DNA of 8,193 nt from Spirochaetota bacterium (GTDB taxonomy: Bacteria > Spirochaetota > Spirochaetia > Treponematales > Rectinemataceae). The translations under genes were made by a program, and so were the position numbers. The stretch is taken from NCBI GenBank assembly GCA_023421875.1, contig JAEZSM010000073.1, positions 1 through 8,193 of the forward strand, in the 5' to 3' direction. Below are positions 1 through 7,084 of this stretch, piece after piece. Positions within the stretch are counted from its first letter, which is position 1, and each line of letters starts with the position of its first letter. Under the pieces are notes generated by a model. It made no database searches. It was not told the DNA's origin and saw nothing but the letters and a program-made list of their open reading frames with translations.

Positions 1-402
1 GCGTATGGCTACTCCCCGCTCTCTGGCCTTGTCGGCTACTTCCTTGACCTTCCAGCGGGCGCCGATGTTGCCGGGATTTATCCGAATTTTTGACACCGGA
101 TAATCCATGCAGCGAAGGGCGAGGCGCCAGTCGAAATGGATGTCCGCCACCAGGGGCATGGTGCTCAAGGTTGCCAGAATGCCGAGAGCCTTGGCCTGGG
201 CATCGTCTGGAACGGCGAAGCGGAGAAGTTGGCAGCCTATGGACTCCAGCCTTCGAATGCCGGTCAGCAGCGTGGCCGCTTCGGCTTCATTTCCGGTTTC
301 CAAGGGCGGCAGGGGAGTTTTCCACATGGTTTGGATAGAAACAGGCCAATCCCCGCCCATGAACAGGGAACCGACCTTGACGCTGCGCCGTTCGGGACTC
401 AT
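1..402 (-). CDS. ispG: IspG (GcpE), 4-hydroxy-3-methylbut-2-enyl diphosphate synthase, N-terminal part
   Basis: This is the 5' part of a gene that runs off the left edge; 134 codons are visible. IspG is the cytosolic [4Fe-4S] enzyme of the MEP isoprenoid pathway that reduces methylerythritol cyclodiphosphate to HMBPP. The visible part is the N-terminal TIM-barrel half. Family motifs read from the sequence are VKVGSLFMGGDWPVSIQTM (residues 8-26), LRFAVPDDAQAKAL, PLVADIHFDWRLAL and KIRINPGNIG; the last two are close to diagnostic. The Fe-S cysteines lie in the missing C-terminal part. The ATG at 402 was chosen because the family motif starts a few residues later; a GTG at 408 is an in-frame alternative, and neither has a strong Shine-Dalgarno site. 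The gene follows atpK by 33 bases in the same reading frame and orientation, without a terminator, so co-transcription with the ATPase genes is likely. The run MWKTPLPPLE after the QTM differs from the MTNT-type sequence of E. coli IspG. Confidence 0.93.
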   Translation of the reverse strand, partial: MSPERRSVKVGSLFMGGDWPVSIQTMWKTPLPPLETGNEAEAATLLTGIRRLESIGCQLLRFAVPDDAQAKALGILATLSTMPLVADIHFDWRLALRCMDYPVSKIRINPGNIGARWKVKEVADKARERGVAIR

Positions 403-435
403 GCCCACTCGCCGAGGCTTAGAGCCTTCGCCTTC

Positions 436-858
436 TCAGACTGCACCGAAAAGGAAGGCGAGTACGAAGAGCGCTATGGTTTCGCAGAGCCCTACGACGA
501 TTAAATAGTTGGAGTAACCCTTGCCAGTCTCGGTGAAGGCGTCGCAGCCGGCCGCCGCCGCCTTGCCCTGGGCGTAGGCCGACATGCCGATCGCCAATCC
601 ACCGGCTATGCCGGCTGCGATCACGAAGAAGGGATCCACCGTCGACGCCAGCATCCTGCTCATGAGGATGAAGCCGTAGATCGTCTGAGTAAGGGGTGCC
701 CCGGCAAAGGCGACCAAGAGAAAGGAAGCGGGCTTGTTGGTCATGTAAGAATGTTTCCAGGCCCCTATCGCCGCTTGGCCCGCGATACCCGCGCCGACCG
801 CGGAACCCGTAGCCGCAAAGCCCAGGGCGCAGGCCGCGCCGATCATGGCAAAATTCAT
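436..858 (-). CDS. atpK: V-type ATPase subunit K (rotor-ring proteolipid)
   Basis: This is the membrane ring subunit (140 aa) that carries the coupling ion. It has four hydrophobic helices (about 3-25, 46-68, 75-97 and 117-139) in two tandem hairpins, so it is the duplicated proteolipid rather than the 80-residue F-type c. The ion-binding carboxylate is Glu126 in VGLCETIAL of helix 4; the first hairpin has no carboxylate and carries PLTQTIYG (55-62) instead. Compared with Enterococcus hirae NtpK, the Na+ ligands Thr64, Gln65, Gln110 and Glu139 and the gating Tyr68 match Thr57, Gln58, Gln97, Glu126 and Tyr61. That alignment was done by eye from remembered family sequence. The ATG at 858 is preceded by AGGAG seven bases upstream, a strong site that suits a subunit needed in many copies. 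The gene starts four bases after the atpI stop and is the last ATPase gene. Confidence 0.96.
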   Translation of the reverse strand: MNFAMIGAACALGFAATGSAVGAGIAGQAAIGAWKHSYMTNKPASFLLVAFAGAPLTQTIYGFILMSRMLASTVDPFFVIAAGIAGGLAIGMSAYAQGKAAAAGCDAFTETGKGYSNYLIVVGLCETIALFVLAFLFGAV

Positions 859-862
859 ACGC

Positions 863-2722
863 TCACTCCTGTGTATCAGTTTCTCCGGGATTTTCTTTTA
901 AGGGGTCATAGGCGTAGCCCGACCACTCCATCCCGAGGTGACTGGAAAACTCCAGCATATTGAGCCGCACTCCGTGCACAAGCACGGAGAGGACTGTCAT
1001 GAGAAAATTGAGTCCGTGCCCGGCCAGTATTAAGCCCAGGGCTGCAACAAGGCCGACCACGAAGGCCAAAATCCTGCCCCCGGGGCCGCCGACAAGGTTG
1101 GCCACCATGCCGTTTACGGTCTGGGATATGGCCACACCGGCCAGGGATACGGCCCAGAGTCGTATGTAGGAAACTATGTCGGCGAACACGCTCACGGTGC
1201 CTAAAAAGGTCGGAATTATGCCCTTTACGCCCTCCAGGAGGCTGGAGAAAAACTTGCCATTCCAGGCGCCGAAGGCGAGCACGGCCAGGAAGCCTCCCCC
1301 GATGAGACCGAGCGCAGCTCCCGTAAGGGGAAAGCGTGTCGCGTCCACCACAAGATTGAGCACCGCGTTGAACATGCCAATGACCAGGGCCAGAGAGCCG
1401 ATTTGAGCTATGAACTTGGGATTGGGGAAGTCCCGCTTTATGTTTTTAAGGTGGGCCAAGCTGAGCTGGAGCGCGCCGATGATAAAGCAGAAAATCTTGA
1501 TATTGGTTCCCGACTCGGGGTTTTCGGCGGAAAAGGCTGGGATTATACCCATCCTGAGAACGCCGGGAAGACTGCCGGCGGGGAGTGCGAACCAGCTGCC
1601 GGTGAGGAGACCCCAAAGCATCGTAGTTCCCGAAAGCACGAAAAGAAGCCGAGTAAAATCCCCAATTTTCTTGCCCTTGCGTCGAGCCGAAAAAGCGGCG
1701 ACCAAGGCGCCGGCGAACATAAGGAAGCCGTAGCCTCCGTCACCGAAGATCATGGCGAAAAACAGTGAAAAGAAAAGGAGAAATGAAGGGGAGATGTCGT
1801 ATTCCCTATAGCCGGGAACCGTACCCAGAAAGTCGAATACGGGCTGGATTATCCGTATGGCCGGCGGGTTTTCGATTTTCGTGGGGGGCAGCTCTTCGGC
1901 CGAGGGTTCGTCTAAAAGCAGCGCCCAGCCTCGGTCCGAAGCCTCGGCCTTCAGGCGATCCGCCTCGGAAACGGGTATGTAACCGGAAAAGTAGCAGAGC
2001 GCTTCCTGGGCCGGCATGCCCGCGCGCAACCGTTCGATCGCCAGGGCAGCTTCGAGCCGTTTTATCTCCGCATCCAACAGAGGGATTTCCCCTACCCTTG
2101 CGGAAAGCTCGGATTGGAGCCCGTCAATTTCCTTTTCAAGATCTTTTATCCCAGTCAGGATCACGTTCAGCCGCTGTTCGGGCAGGCGCAGCTTTTCCCA
2201 GCCTTCGGGCAGGGATACATCGCCTAAAAACACGCGGCGCGCTTTTTTCTTAGGCGCCGTAAGGCTTAGGTACTCACGATCCTTTTCGACCTGGGCCGAC
2301 GCCCCGGCGTTCGCTTCAGCGATATGCAGCCGCAAGCCCTGGGCTTCCAGCTCCCTGAAGAGCCCGGGATCGAAATCCCCCCAGGAGGCGATCCGCTCGG
2401 CCTCCTTGCGATGGCCGGCAAGCCTGTCTTTCATGCCCTGGATCTCCGACTGTCGCTGGAGAATCCTTTCGACGCGCTGGCTCGGGCTTTCTGGTTCATC
2501 TAGGGTCGCAGCAAGCGGCTTAACCTTCTTGTCCCTGCTCGAGAGAAGAACGGCCTTGGCCAGGGCTGCTTTTTTAAGCTCCCCTTCCAGGGAAGCGCAG
2601 CTTTCGCCCGAGGCCTGGAAGCGCTCCACGTGGGCAATGCCCAGCTTGCGCAGCTGCAGCGGAGCCCTGTGCCTGTCTTTTTCGAGAATGACAAGGACGA
2701 ATTTGTTCATGGGAGCTATCAT
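863..2722 (-). CDS. atpI: V-type ATPase subunit I (a subunit, stator and ion half-channels)
   Basis: This 619-residue protein matches the subunit I/a family in length and plan. Residues 1-290 are soluble and rich in charged helical stretches (coiled coil around 80-110 and 190-235). Residues from about 310 to 590 form about seven or eight membrane segments. Conserved membrane motifs are FSLFFAMIFGDGGYGFL (318-334), SYIRLWAVSLA (518-528) and LVHGVRLNMLEFSSHLGMEW (581-600). Arg521 and Arg586 match the two essential arginines of the family (yeast Vph1 R735 and R799), which face the rotor-ring carboxylate during ion transfer. The ATG at 2722 overlaps the atpD stop as ATGA and has GAGGAG eight bases upstream. 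A second ATG at residue 5 has no comparable site, so the longer start is preferred. Confidence 0.96.
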   Translation of the reverse strand: MIAPMNKFVLVILEKDRHRAPLQLRKLGIAHVERFQASGESCASLEGELKKAALAKAVLLSSRDKKVKPLAATLDEPESPSQRVERILQRQSEIQGMKDRLAGHRKEAERIASWGDFDPGLFRELEAQGLRLHIAEANAGASAQVEKDREYLSLTAPKKKARRVFLGDVSLPEGWEKLRLPEQRLNVILTGIKDLEKEIDGLQSELSARVGEIPLLDAEIKRLEAALAIERLRAGMPAQEALCYFSGYIPVSEADRLKAEASDRGWALLLDEPSAEELPPTKIENPPAIRIIQPVFDFLGTVPGYREYDISPSFLLFFSLFFAMIFGDGGYGFLMFAGALVAAFSARRKGKKIGDFTRLLFVLSGTTMLWGLLTGSWFALPAGSLPGVLRMGIIPAFSAENPESGTNIKIFCFIIGALQLSLAHLKNIKRDFPNPKFIAQIGSLALVIGMFNAVLNLVVDATRFPLTGAALGLIGGGFLAVLAFGAWNGKFFSSLLEGVKGIIPTFLGTVSVFADIVSYIRLWAVSLAGVAISQTVNGMVANLVGGPGGRILAFVVGLVAALGLILAGHGLNFLMTVLSVLVHGVRLNMLEFSSHLGMEWSGYAYDPLKENPGETDTQE

Positions 2723-3333
2723 GCTTTCTGCTCCTCGACCTTGCGCTTGGACATCTTGCCCCTGACCACCTGGGCTGTTTGCTGATCTCCCAGATAGATG
2801 CCGATTCGTTTTATCGCGGCCCTGGTCTGGGGGATCTTGACCTTTTCGAAGAGATTGACCCGTTGAGTAGTGATCCTGAGCTCGTTGGTCAAGAGTTCCT
2901 TTTCCTTCTGAACGATGCTGTGCTCGGCCTGTACCGATAGGATCCGCTTCATTGCCTCGACAGCCCTGTCGATCCAGAGCGGCCGGGAATAGAGGTCGTA
3001 ATCGGCGACTTGGAATTCTAGGGCTTCGAAACTGGGTATGACGACACCGGCGATATTGGTCTCCGAGCTTTTAAGCCTCGATATCCGCAAAAGCGGAAGC
3101 CCTTCATTGTCCCTGAACTGTCCTTCCTCGGCAAAGACAGCAATCCACGGCGCCAGTTCTGCTTCCAGGCTCTCGATGCTCGCCTCGAGCTGGGCGAGCC
3201 TAGCTTCCACCGTTCGTATCTCCATCTGCAGCTGCTGTTTTTTGAGCTGTAGGGTCGGCAGATAACGGGTATACATCTTGAGGGAATCTTTGAGTTTTTT
3301 CTGCTCGTTTTTAGTAAGCTTAATCTTTGCCAT
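2719..3333 (-). CDS. atpD: V-type ATPase subunit D (central rotor shaft)
   Basis: Subunit D is the shaft that turns inside the A3B3 head and links it to the membrane rotor. The 204 residues fit the family. The N-terminal MAKIKLTKNEQKKLKDSLKM leads into a long coiled coil (about 8-62, with heptad-like LQLKKQQLQMEI and LEASIESLEAEL). A less conserved globular middle follows, and then a second long helix (about 145-185, with NELRITTQRVNLFEKVKIPQ) ending in the basic family tail IKRIGIYLGDQQTAQVVRGK. The antiparallel pair of terminal helices is typical of D. The gene starts 29 bases after atpB, with GGAG seven bases before the ATG at 3333, and overlaps atpI by four bases. The lysine-rich tail KMSKRKVEEQKA is not obviously functional. 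Confidence 0.95.
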   Translation of the reverse strand: MAKIKLTKNEQKKLKDSLKMYTRYLPTLQLKKQQLQMEIRTVEARLAQLEASIESLEAELAPWIAVFAEEGQFRDNEGLPLLRISRLKSSETNIAGVVIPSFEALEFQVADYDLYSRPLWIDRAVEAMKRILSVQAEHSIVQKEKELLTNELRITTQRVNLFEKVKIPQTRAAIKRIGIYLGDQQTAQVVRGKMSKRKVEEQKA

Positions 3334-3362
3334 TCCCTCTCTCCGATTCTCGTTGCGTGCTG

Positions 3363-4691
3363 CTATTCTGAAACGGCCGCGGCTTCCGCCTGTACCGCGG
3401 TTTTGGGCCAGAATTTCTGGATGAGTTCAGACCGAAGACCAGTCTCCCGGGGTTCGAAGCAGGATGCGAGAATTCTCCATCCCTCGTCCAGAGCCTTTTC
3501 CAGCGAGATATTGACCGAAAGATCCATCATTTTCGATTCGAAGAGCTCGCCGTACTGCAAGAGTTTTTTATCCCAGGCCGACATCTGGAATCCCATGGAT
3601 TTTTTCTCCAGCGTGTCGCGGTAGGCGGAGAAAAGCTTGATCATGCCATCCATGATTGCCCGGTGGTCTTCCCTGGTCTTGCCATTGACCAGCTGCTTGA
3701 GCCTGGACAGGGAGCCGAAGGGCTCGATACGGCCGCCGTGGAGATAGAACTGCCCCTCGGTGATATAGCCCGTATTGTCTGGTATGGGGTGGGTGACGTC
3801 GTCGCCGGGCATGGTGGTTACCGCGAGGGTCGTTATGGAGCCGGCGCTTTCGAAGTCTACGGCCTTTTCATAGCGGGAGGCCAGCTGGGAATACAAATCG
3901 CCGGGGTAGCCACGGTTGGAGGGCACCTGTTCCTGGGTTATGGAAATCTCCTTCAATGCATCGGCGAAGTTTGTCATATCGGTGAGAAGGACCAGGACGT
4001 TTCGTCCCTTCAGGGCGAAGCGCTCGGCCACGGCCAAGGCCAGGTCGGGCACCTGGAGGCACTCGACCACGGGGTCGGCGGCGGTGTGGACAAACATAAT
4101 CGTCTTGGCCAGGGAGCCCCCTTCCTCGAGACTGTCCTTGAAAAATAGGTAATCGTCGTACTTGAGCCCCATCCCGCCCAGGATTATCAGGTCTACCTCT
4201 GCCTGCATGGCTATCCTGGCCAAAAGCTGGTTGTACGGCTCGCCGGATACCGAGAAGATGGGAAGTTTCTGGCTTTTGACAAGGGTGTTGAAGAGGTCGA
4301 TCATGGGGATGCCCGTGCGGATCATCTCCCGGGGGATTATGCGCTTGTAGGGATTTACCGAGGGACCGCCGATGGAAATGAGGTTGTCCGTAAGCCTCGG
4401 CCCTCCGTCCCTGGGACTTCCTGCCCCGTCGAAAATCCTTCCCAGGAGATTGTCGGAAAAACTCACCTGCATGGGATGACCCAAAAAGCGCACCTCGTCG
4501 CCGGTAGAAATGCCACGGCTGCCGGCAAAAACCTGGAGATACACCAGCTCCTTGTCCAGACGTATTGTTTCGGCAAGGGAAACGCCGTAGCGGCTTGTCA
4601 CCTCGGCCAGCTCGCCGTAGGCCACGCCCTCGGCCCTGACTGAAATTACGTTGCCAACGATGGATTCGATATGGGAATAGAGCTTGTTCAT
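3363..4691 (-). CDS. atpB: V-type ATPase subunit B (non-catalytic head subunit)
   Basis: Subunit B alternates with A in the A3B3 head and completes the nucleotide site at the A/B interface without hydrolysing ATP. Its 442 residues are the usual length. The region equivalent to the Walker A loop reads SVSGEPYNQLLARI (147-160), with no GKT/S, as expected for the non-catalytic subunit. Other family motifs are MPGDDVTHPIPDNTGYITEG (294-313), SLSRL (327-331) and NGKTREDH (336-343). Arg330 in SLSRL is the expected arginine finger reaching into the catalytic site of A. The ATG at 4691 lies three bases after the atpA stop, with GGAG six bases upstream, so translation is probably coupled to atpA. The alanine-rich tail after residue 430 is not family-conserved. 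Subunits F and G/H, which sit near B and D in Thermus or Enterococcus operons, do not follow it here. Confidence 0.97.
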   Translation of the reverse strand: MNKLYSHIESIVGNVISVRAEGVAYGELAEVTSRYGVSLAETIRLDKELVYLQVFAGSRGISTGDEVRFLGHPMQVSFSDNLLGRIFDGAGSPRDGGPRLTDNLISIGGPSVNPYKRIIPREMIRTGIPMIDLFNTLVKSQKLPIFSVSGEPYNQLLARIAMQAEVDLIILGGMGLKYDDYLFFKDSLEEGGSLAKTIMFVHTAADPVVECLQVPDLALAVAERFALKGRNVLVLLTDMTNFADALKEISITQEQVPSNRGYPGDLYSQLASRYEKAVDFESAGSITTLAVTTMPGDDVTHPIPDNTGYITEGQFYLHGGRIEPFGSLSRLKQLVNGKTREDHRAIMDGMIKLFSAYRDTLEKKSMGFQMSAWDKKLLQYGELFESKMMDLSVNISLEKALDEGWRILASCFEPRETGLRSELIQKFWPKTAVQAEAAAVSE

Positions 4692-4694
4692 CCT

Positions 4695-6464
4695 TTACTC
4701 CAGCCTGAGCAGCATTTTTTTAGCCCCCGAGCCGTAGCGGGGATTCCGGGCTGCCAGCGCTTCCCTAATCGTCCGTAACGAGGACTGGTAGAGATCGCTG
4801 TCTTCGGCAGCCCCGTTGAGGTCCAGGAAGGACTGTCTGAGTTCGTAGAACCAGCCGCGGGCATCGTCCTTGTCCTTGAGCGCCAGCTCGGCTCCCAGGA
4901 TTTCCAGCACCAGGTGGAACATGAATTTCTGTCTCTCCGGCGATACCGAAGCGTCCACCGGATCGAAGGAGTTCTGCTGAAGGTATACGGCGTCAAGGAA
5001 CTCGCCTTTTAGGTAGAGGATGTAGTCCTCCAGGCTCGTACCCTCCTCCCCTACCACCTTCATCATGGCTTCCACCTCCGAGCTCCGTTCGAGGAAGGAG
5101 TGGGCGTAGACGACCACGTCCTTGGGCATGATTCCCGGATACTTGGACCAGGAATCCAGGGGATGGATAGCAGGATATTTACGTGCGTCCGAGCGTTCCC
5201 GGGAAAGACCGTGGAAGGCTCCGACGACCTTCAAGGTAGCCTGTGTGACCGGTTCTTCGAAGTTGCCGCCGGCGGGGGAAACCGTGCCGCCGATGGTCAC
5301 TGAGCCATGGGTTCCGTCGGAGAGCCGTACAATGCCCGCCCGTTCGTAGAAGGCGGCGATGACGGATTCGAGATAGGCTGGGAAGGCTTCTTCGCCGGGT
5401 ATCTCCTCCAGCCTTCCGGACATCTCGCGCATAGCCTGGGCCCAGCGGCTGGTGGAATCGGCCAGGAGCAGGACGTCGAGGCCCATCTGCCGGTAGTATT
5501 CGGCGATCGTGACGGCGGTGTACACCGAAGCCTCCCGGGAAGCGACGGGCATGCTGGAGGTGTTGCAGATTATGATTGTCCGTTCCATGAGCGAGCGGCC
5601 CGTGCGGGGGTCGCTGATCTCGGGGAATTCCTTGAGGGTTTCGACCACCTCGCCAGCCCGTTCGCCACAAGCAGCCAGGATGACGATGTCCACGTCGGCG
5701 TTCCGGCTCGTTACCTGCTGCAGTACCGTCTTGCCGGCGCCGAAGGGTCCGGGGATGCAGTAGGTGCCGCCCTTGGCCACCGGAAAGAAGGTGTCGATTA
5801 TCCGGTTCTTGGTCACCATGGGATGTTCGGGCTTCAGCCTTTCTACGTAGCAGTCCACCGCGCGCTTAACCGGCCAGCTGAACATCATTTTTACATCCCG
5901 CTTTGCGCCCCGCTGATCCTGAACCTGGGCTATCACATCGTCAACGCCGTAGTCACCCGCCGGAACAATGTCCAGAAGTTTCCATTCTCCGAAAAAGTCG
6001 AAAGGCAGCATTATTTTATGGGTAAAGTGCAGCTCTGGCACCGAAGCGATACAGTCGCCGCGCCTTAGCGTATCGCCTGGCTTGGCCAGGGGTGTAAAGC
6101 TCCAGCGTTTGCTCCGGGAGAGCGCCTTGAGATAGACCCCCGATTCAAGGAAAAAGCCCTTCTGTTCGGCAATTTCCGGCAGTGGGTTTTGGAGTCCGTC
6201 GTAGATCTGCCCCAGAAGTCCAGGACCGAGTTCCACCGAAAGCATCTCGTCTGAAAATTCCACCTCGTCGCCGATGCGGATGCCCTTAGTGATTTCGTAT
6301 ACCTGGGCCTGGGCCTCGCTGCCCTTGACCCGGATTACCTCGCTCTTCAGCCTTTTCCCGTTGGAGAGAACATAGGCAACCTCGTTCATGGCTACATTGC
6401 CCTGAAATCCTATGGATACCATGTTCCCGTTCACTGCGACGATGCGGCCGCTCTTTTGGCTCAT
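4695..6464 (-). CDS. atpA: V-type ATPase subunit A (catalytic)
   Basis: This is the ATP-hydrolysing or ATP-synthesising head subunit. The 589 residues match the V/A-type A family, which is longer than F-type beta because of the inserted non-homologous region, here roughly residues 110-195. The Walker A loop is GPFGAGKT (239-246, Lys245). The catalytic glutamate is Glu268 in CGERAGEV. The Walker B strand is LLLADSTSRWAQAMRE (332-347, Asp336), followed by SGRLEEIPGEEAFPAYLES. The ATPase alpha/beta signature is present as PAIHPLDSWS (431-440). The wording GERAGEVVETL and NTSSMPVASREASVY (301-315) resembles spirochaete A subunits more than the GERGNE form of archaea and Thermus. The ATG at 6464 overlaps the upstream gene as ATGA, with GGAG seven bases before it. 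No catalytic residue is missing, so the enzyme should be active. Confidence 0.98.
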   Translation of the reverse strand: MSQKSGRIVAVNGNMVSIGFQGNVAMNEVAYVLSNGKRLKSEVIRVKGSEAQAQVYEITKGIRIGDEVEFSDEMLSVELGPGLLGQIYDGLQNPLPEIAEQKGFFLESGVYLKALSRSKRWSFTPLAKPGDTLRRGDCIASVPELHFTHKIMLPFDFFGEWKLLDIVPAGDYGVDDVIAQVQDQRGAKRDVKMMFSWPVKRAVDCYVERLKPEHPMVTKNRIIDTFFPVAKGGTYCIPGPFGAGKTVLQQVTSRNADVDIVILAACGERAGEVVETLKEFPEISDPRTGRSLMERTIIICNTSSMPVASREASVYTAVTIAEYYRQMGLDVLLLADSTSRWAQAMREMSGRLEEIPGEEAFPAYLESVIAAFYERAGIVRLSDGTHGSVTIGGTVSPAGGNFEEPVTQATLKVVGAFHGLSRERSDARKYPAIHPLDSWSKYPGIMPKDVVVYAHSFLERSSEVEAMMKVVGEEGTSLEDYILYLKGEFLDAVYLQQNSFDPVDASVSPERQKFMFHLVLEILGAELALKDKDDARGWFYELRQSFLDLNGAAEDSDLYQSSLRTIREALAARNPRYGSGAKKMLLRLE

Positions 6465-7084
6465 GCCCTTTCTCCCGGGGTATCGGCGGCGGCTTCACGT
6501 CTCGCCGTGCCGAAAATTTCTTCGTAAAGCCTTCTGTAACTGTCCTTGCCCGCCTCTGCGGCAAGACCATGAAGACGCTCGTTTATTAACAGTTTAATTC
6601 TATATGATACAATAAAATCAAGATCGAAACCACTCAAGGCCGAAAGCCGTTCAACCGCTGACCAGCGTTCTTTTTCTATGCCGATCTCCGCCTTGAGCGG
6701 ATCATCGACGCCAAAGCAGGCGACGGCAGCCTTGACCGCCTCATCGGCCTGCCCGCCCTCCCGAAGATAGGCTTCCTCGTTTTTTCCGCCGGACCTGGCC
6801 CTGAGCCTGGAGAGTTCGTTCTTGAAGCCCCTATCCCAGACTAGAAAGGACTTCAAAAATGCGGAGCGTATGCAGGGAAGGCTCAACTGGGTGTCGGCGG
6901 TACCGCCGGAGCCATGGGCGGCGTTGCTGCCCTCCAGAAAGCAAGGAACGGCCTCTGTCTCCAGGTAATCCTTGGGATTCATCAAGCGCTTGCAGAAACC
7001 GAGAAAATCCTGGCTGCTCAGGGGCACGGGGGTGCCAAAAAGAAGGCCCGGAAGGCTGGAGGCCAGATACCAATAACGGCTCAC
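6461..7084 (-). CDS. DUF2764-family V-type ATPase operon protein, probable subunit C counterpart
   Basis: The 207-residue product begins MSRYWYLASSLPGLLFG, the pattern of the DUF2764 proteins encoded in V-type ATPase operons of spirochaetes and their relatives. No membrane segment, signal peptide or nucleotide-binding motif is seen. The C-terminal third contains WSAVERLSALSGFDLDFIVS (141-160), then YRIKLLINERL, probably helical. The gene lies between atpE and atpA, where Thermus and Enterococcus operons encode subunits C and F. Its C-terminal FIVSYRIKLLINER loosely recalls the LAYLL..E.EIRNLR helix of subunit C. I infer a divergent C (eukaryotic d) role, joining shaft to ring; the sequence alone does not prove it. 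The start is GTG at 7084, overlapping the atpE stop as GTGA, with AGGGAG close before it. The codons for about 154-170 are unusually AT-rich for this operon (ATA, TTA, AGA). Confidence 0.8.
   Translation of the reverse strand: MSRYWYLASSLPGLLFGTPVPLSSQDFLGFCKRLMNPKDYLETEAVPCFLEGSNAAHGSGGTADTQLSLPCIRSAFLKSFLVWDRGFKNELSRLRARSGGKNEEAYLREGGQADEAVKAAVACFGVDDPLKAEIGIEKERWSAVERLSALSGFDLDFIVSYRIKLLINERLHGLAAEAGKDSYRRLYEEIFGTARREAAADTPGERA

Noticed and set aside
90..508. Overlapping open frames of 80-130 residues on the plus strand at the left end
   Set aside because: They are antisense to ispG and the end of atpK, whose protein motifs are clear on the other strand.
2016..2765. A 249-residue serine- and arginine-rich open frame on the plus strand
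   Set aside because: It lies opposite atpI and the end of atpD; its composition is that of an antisense shadow and no motif is seen.
4692..4694. Possible frameshift or fusion between atpA and atpB
   Set aside because: Both proteins are full length with intact termini, and the three-base gap with its own GGAG site is normal operon packing.
5307..6068. A 253-residue open frame on the plus strand opposite atpA
   Set aside because: It is antisense to the well-conserved catalytic subunit gene, has no recognisable domain, and reflects the GC-rich codon pattern of the real gene.
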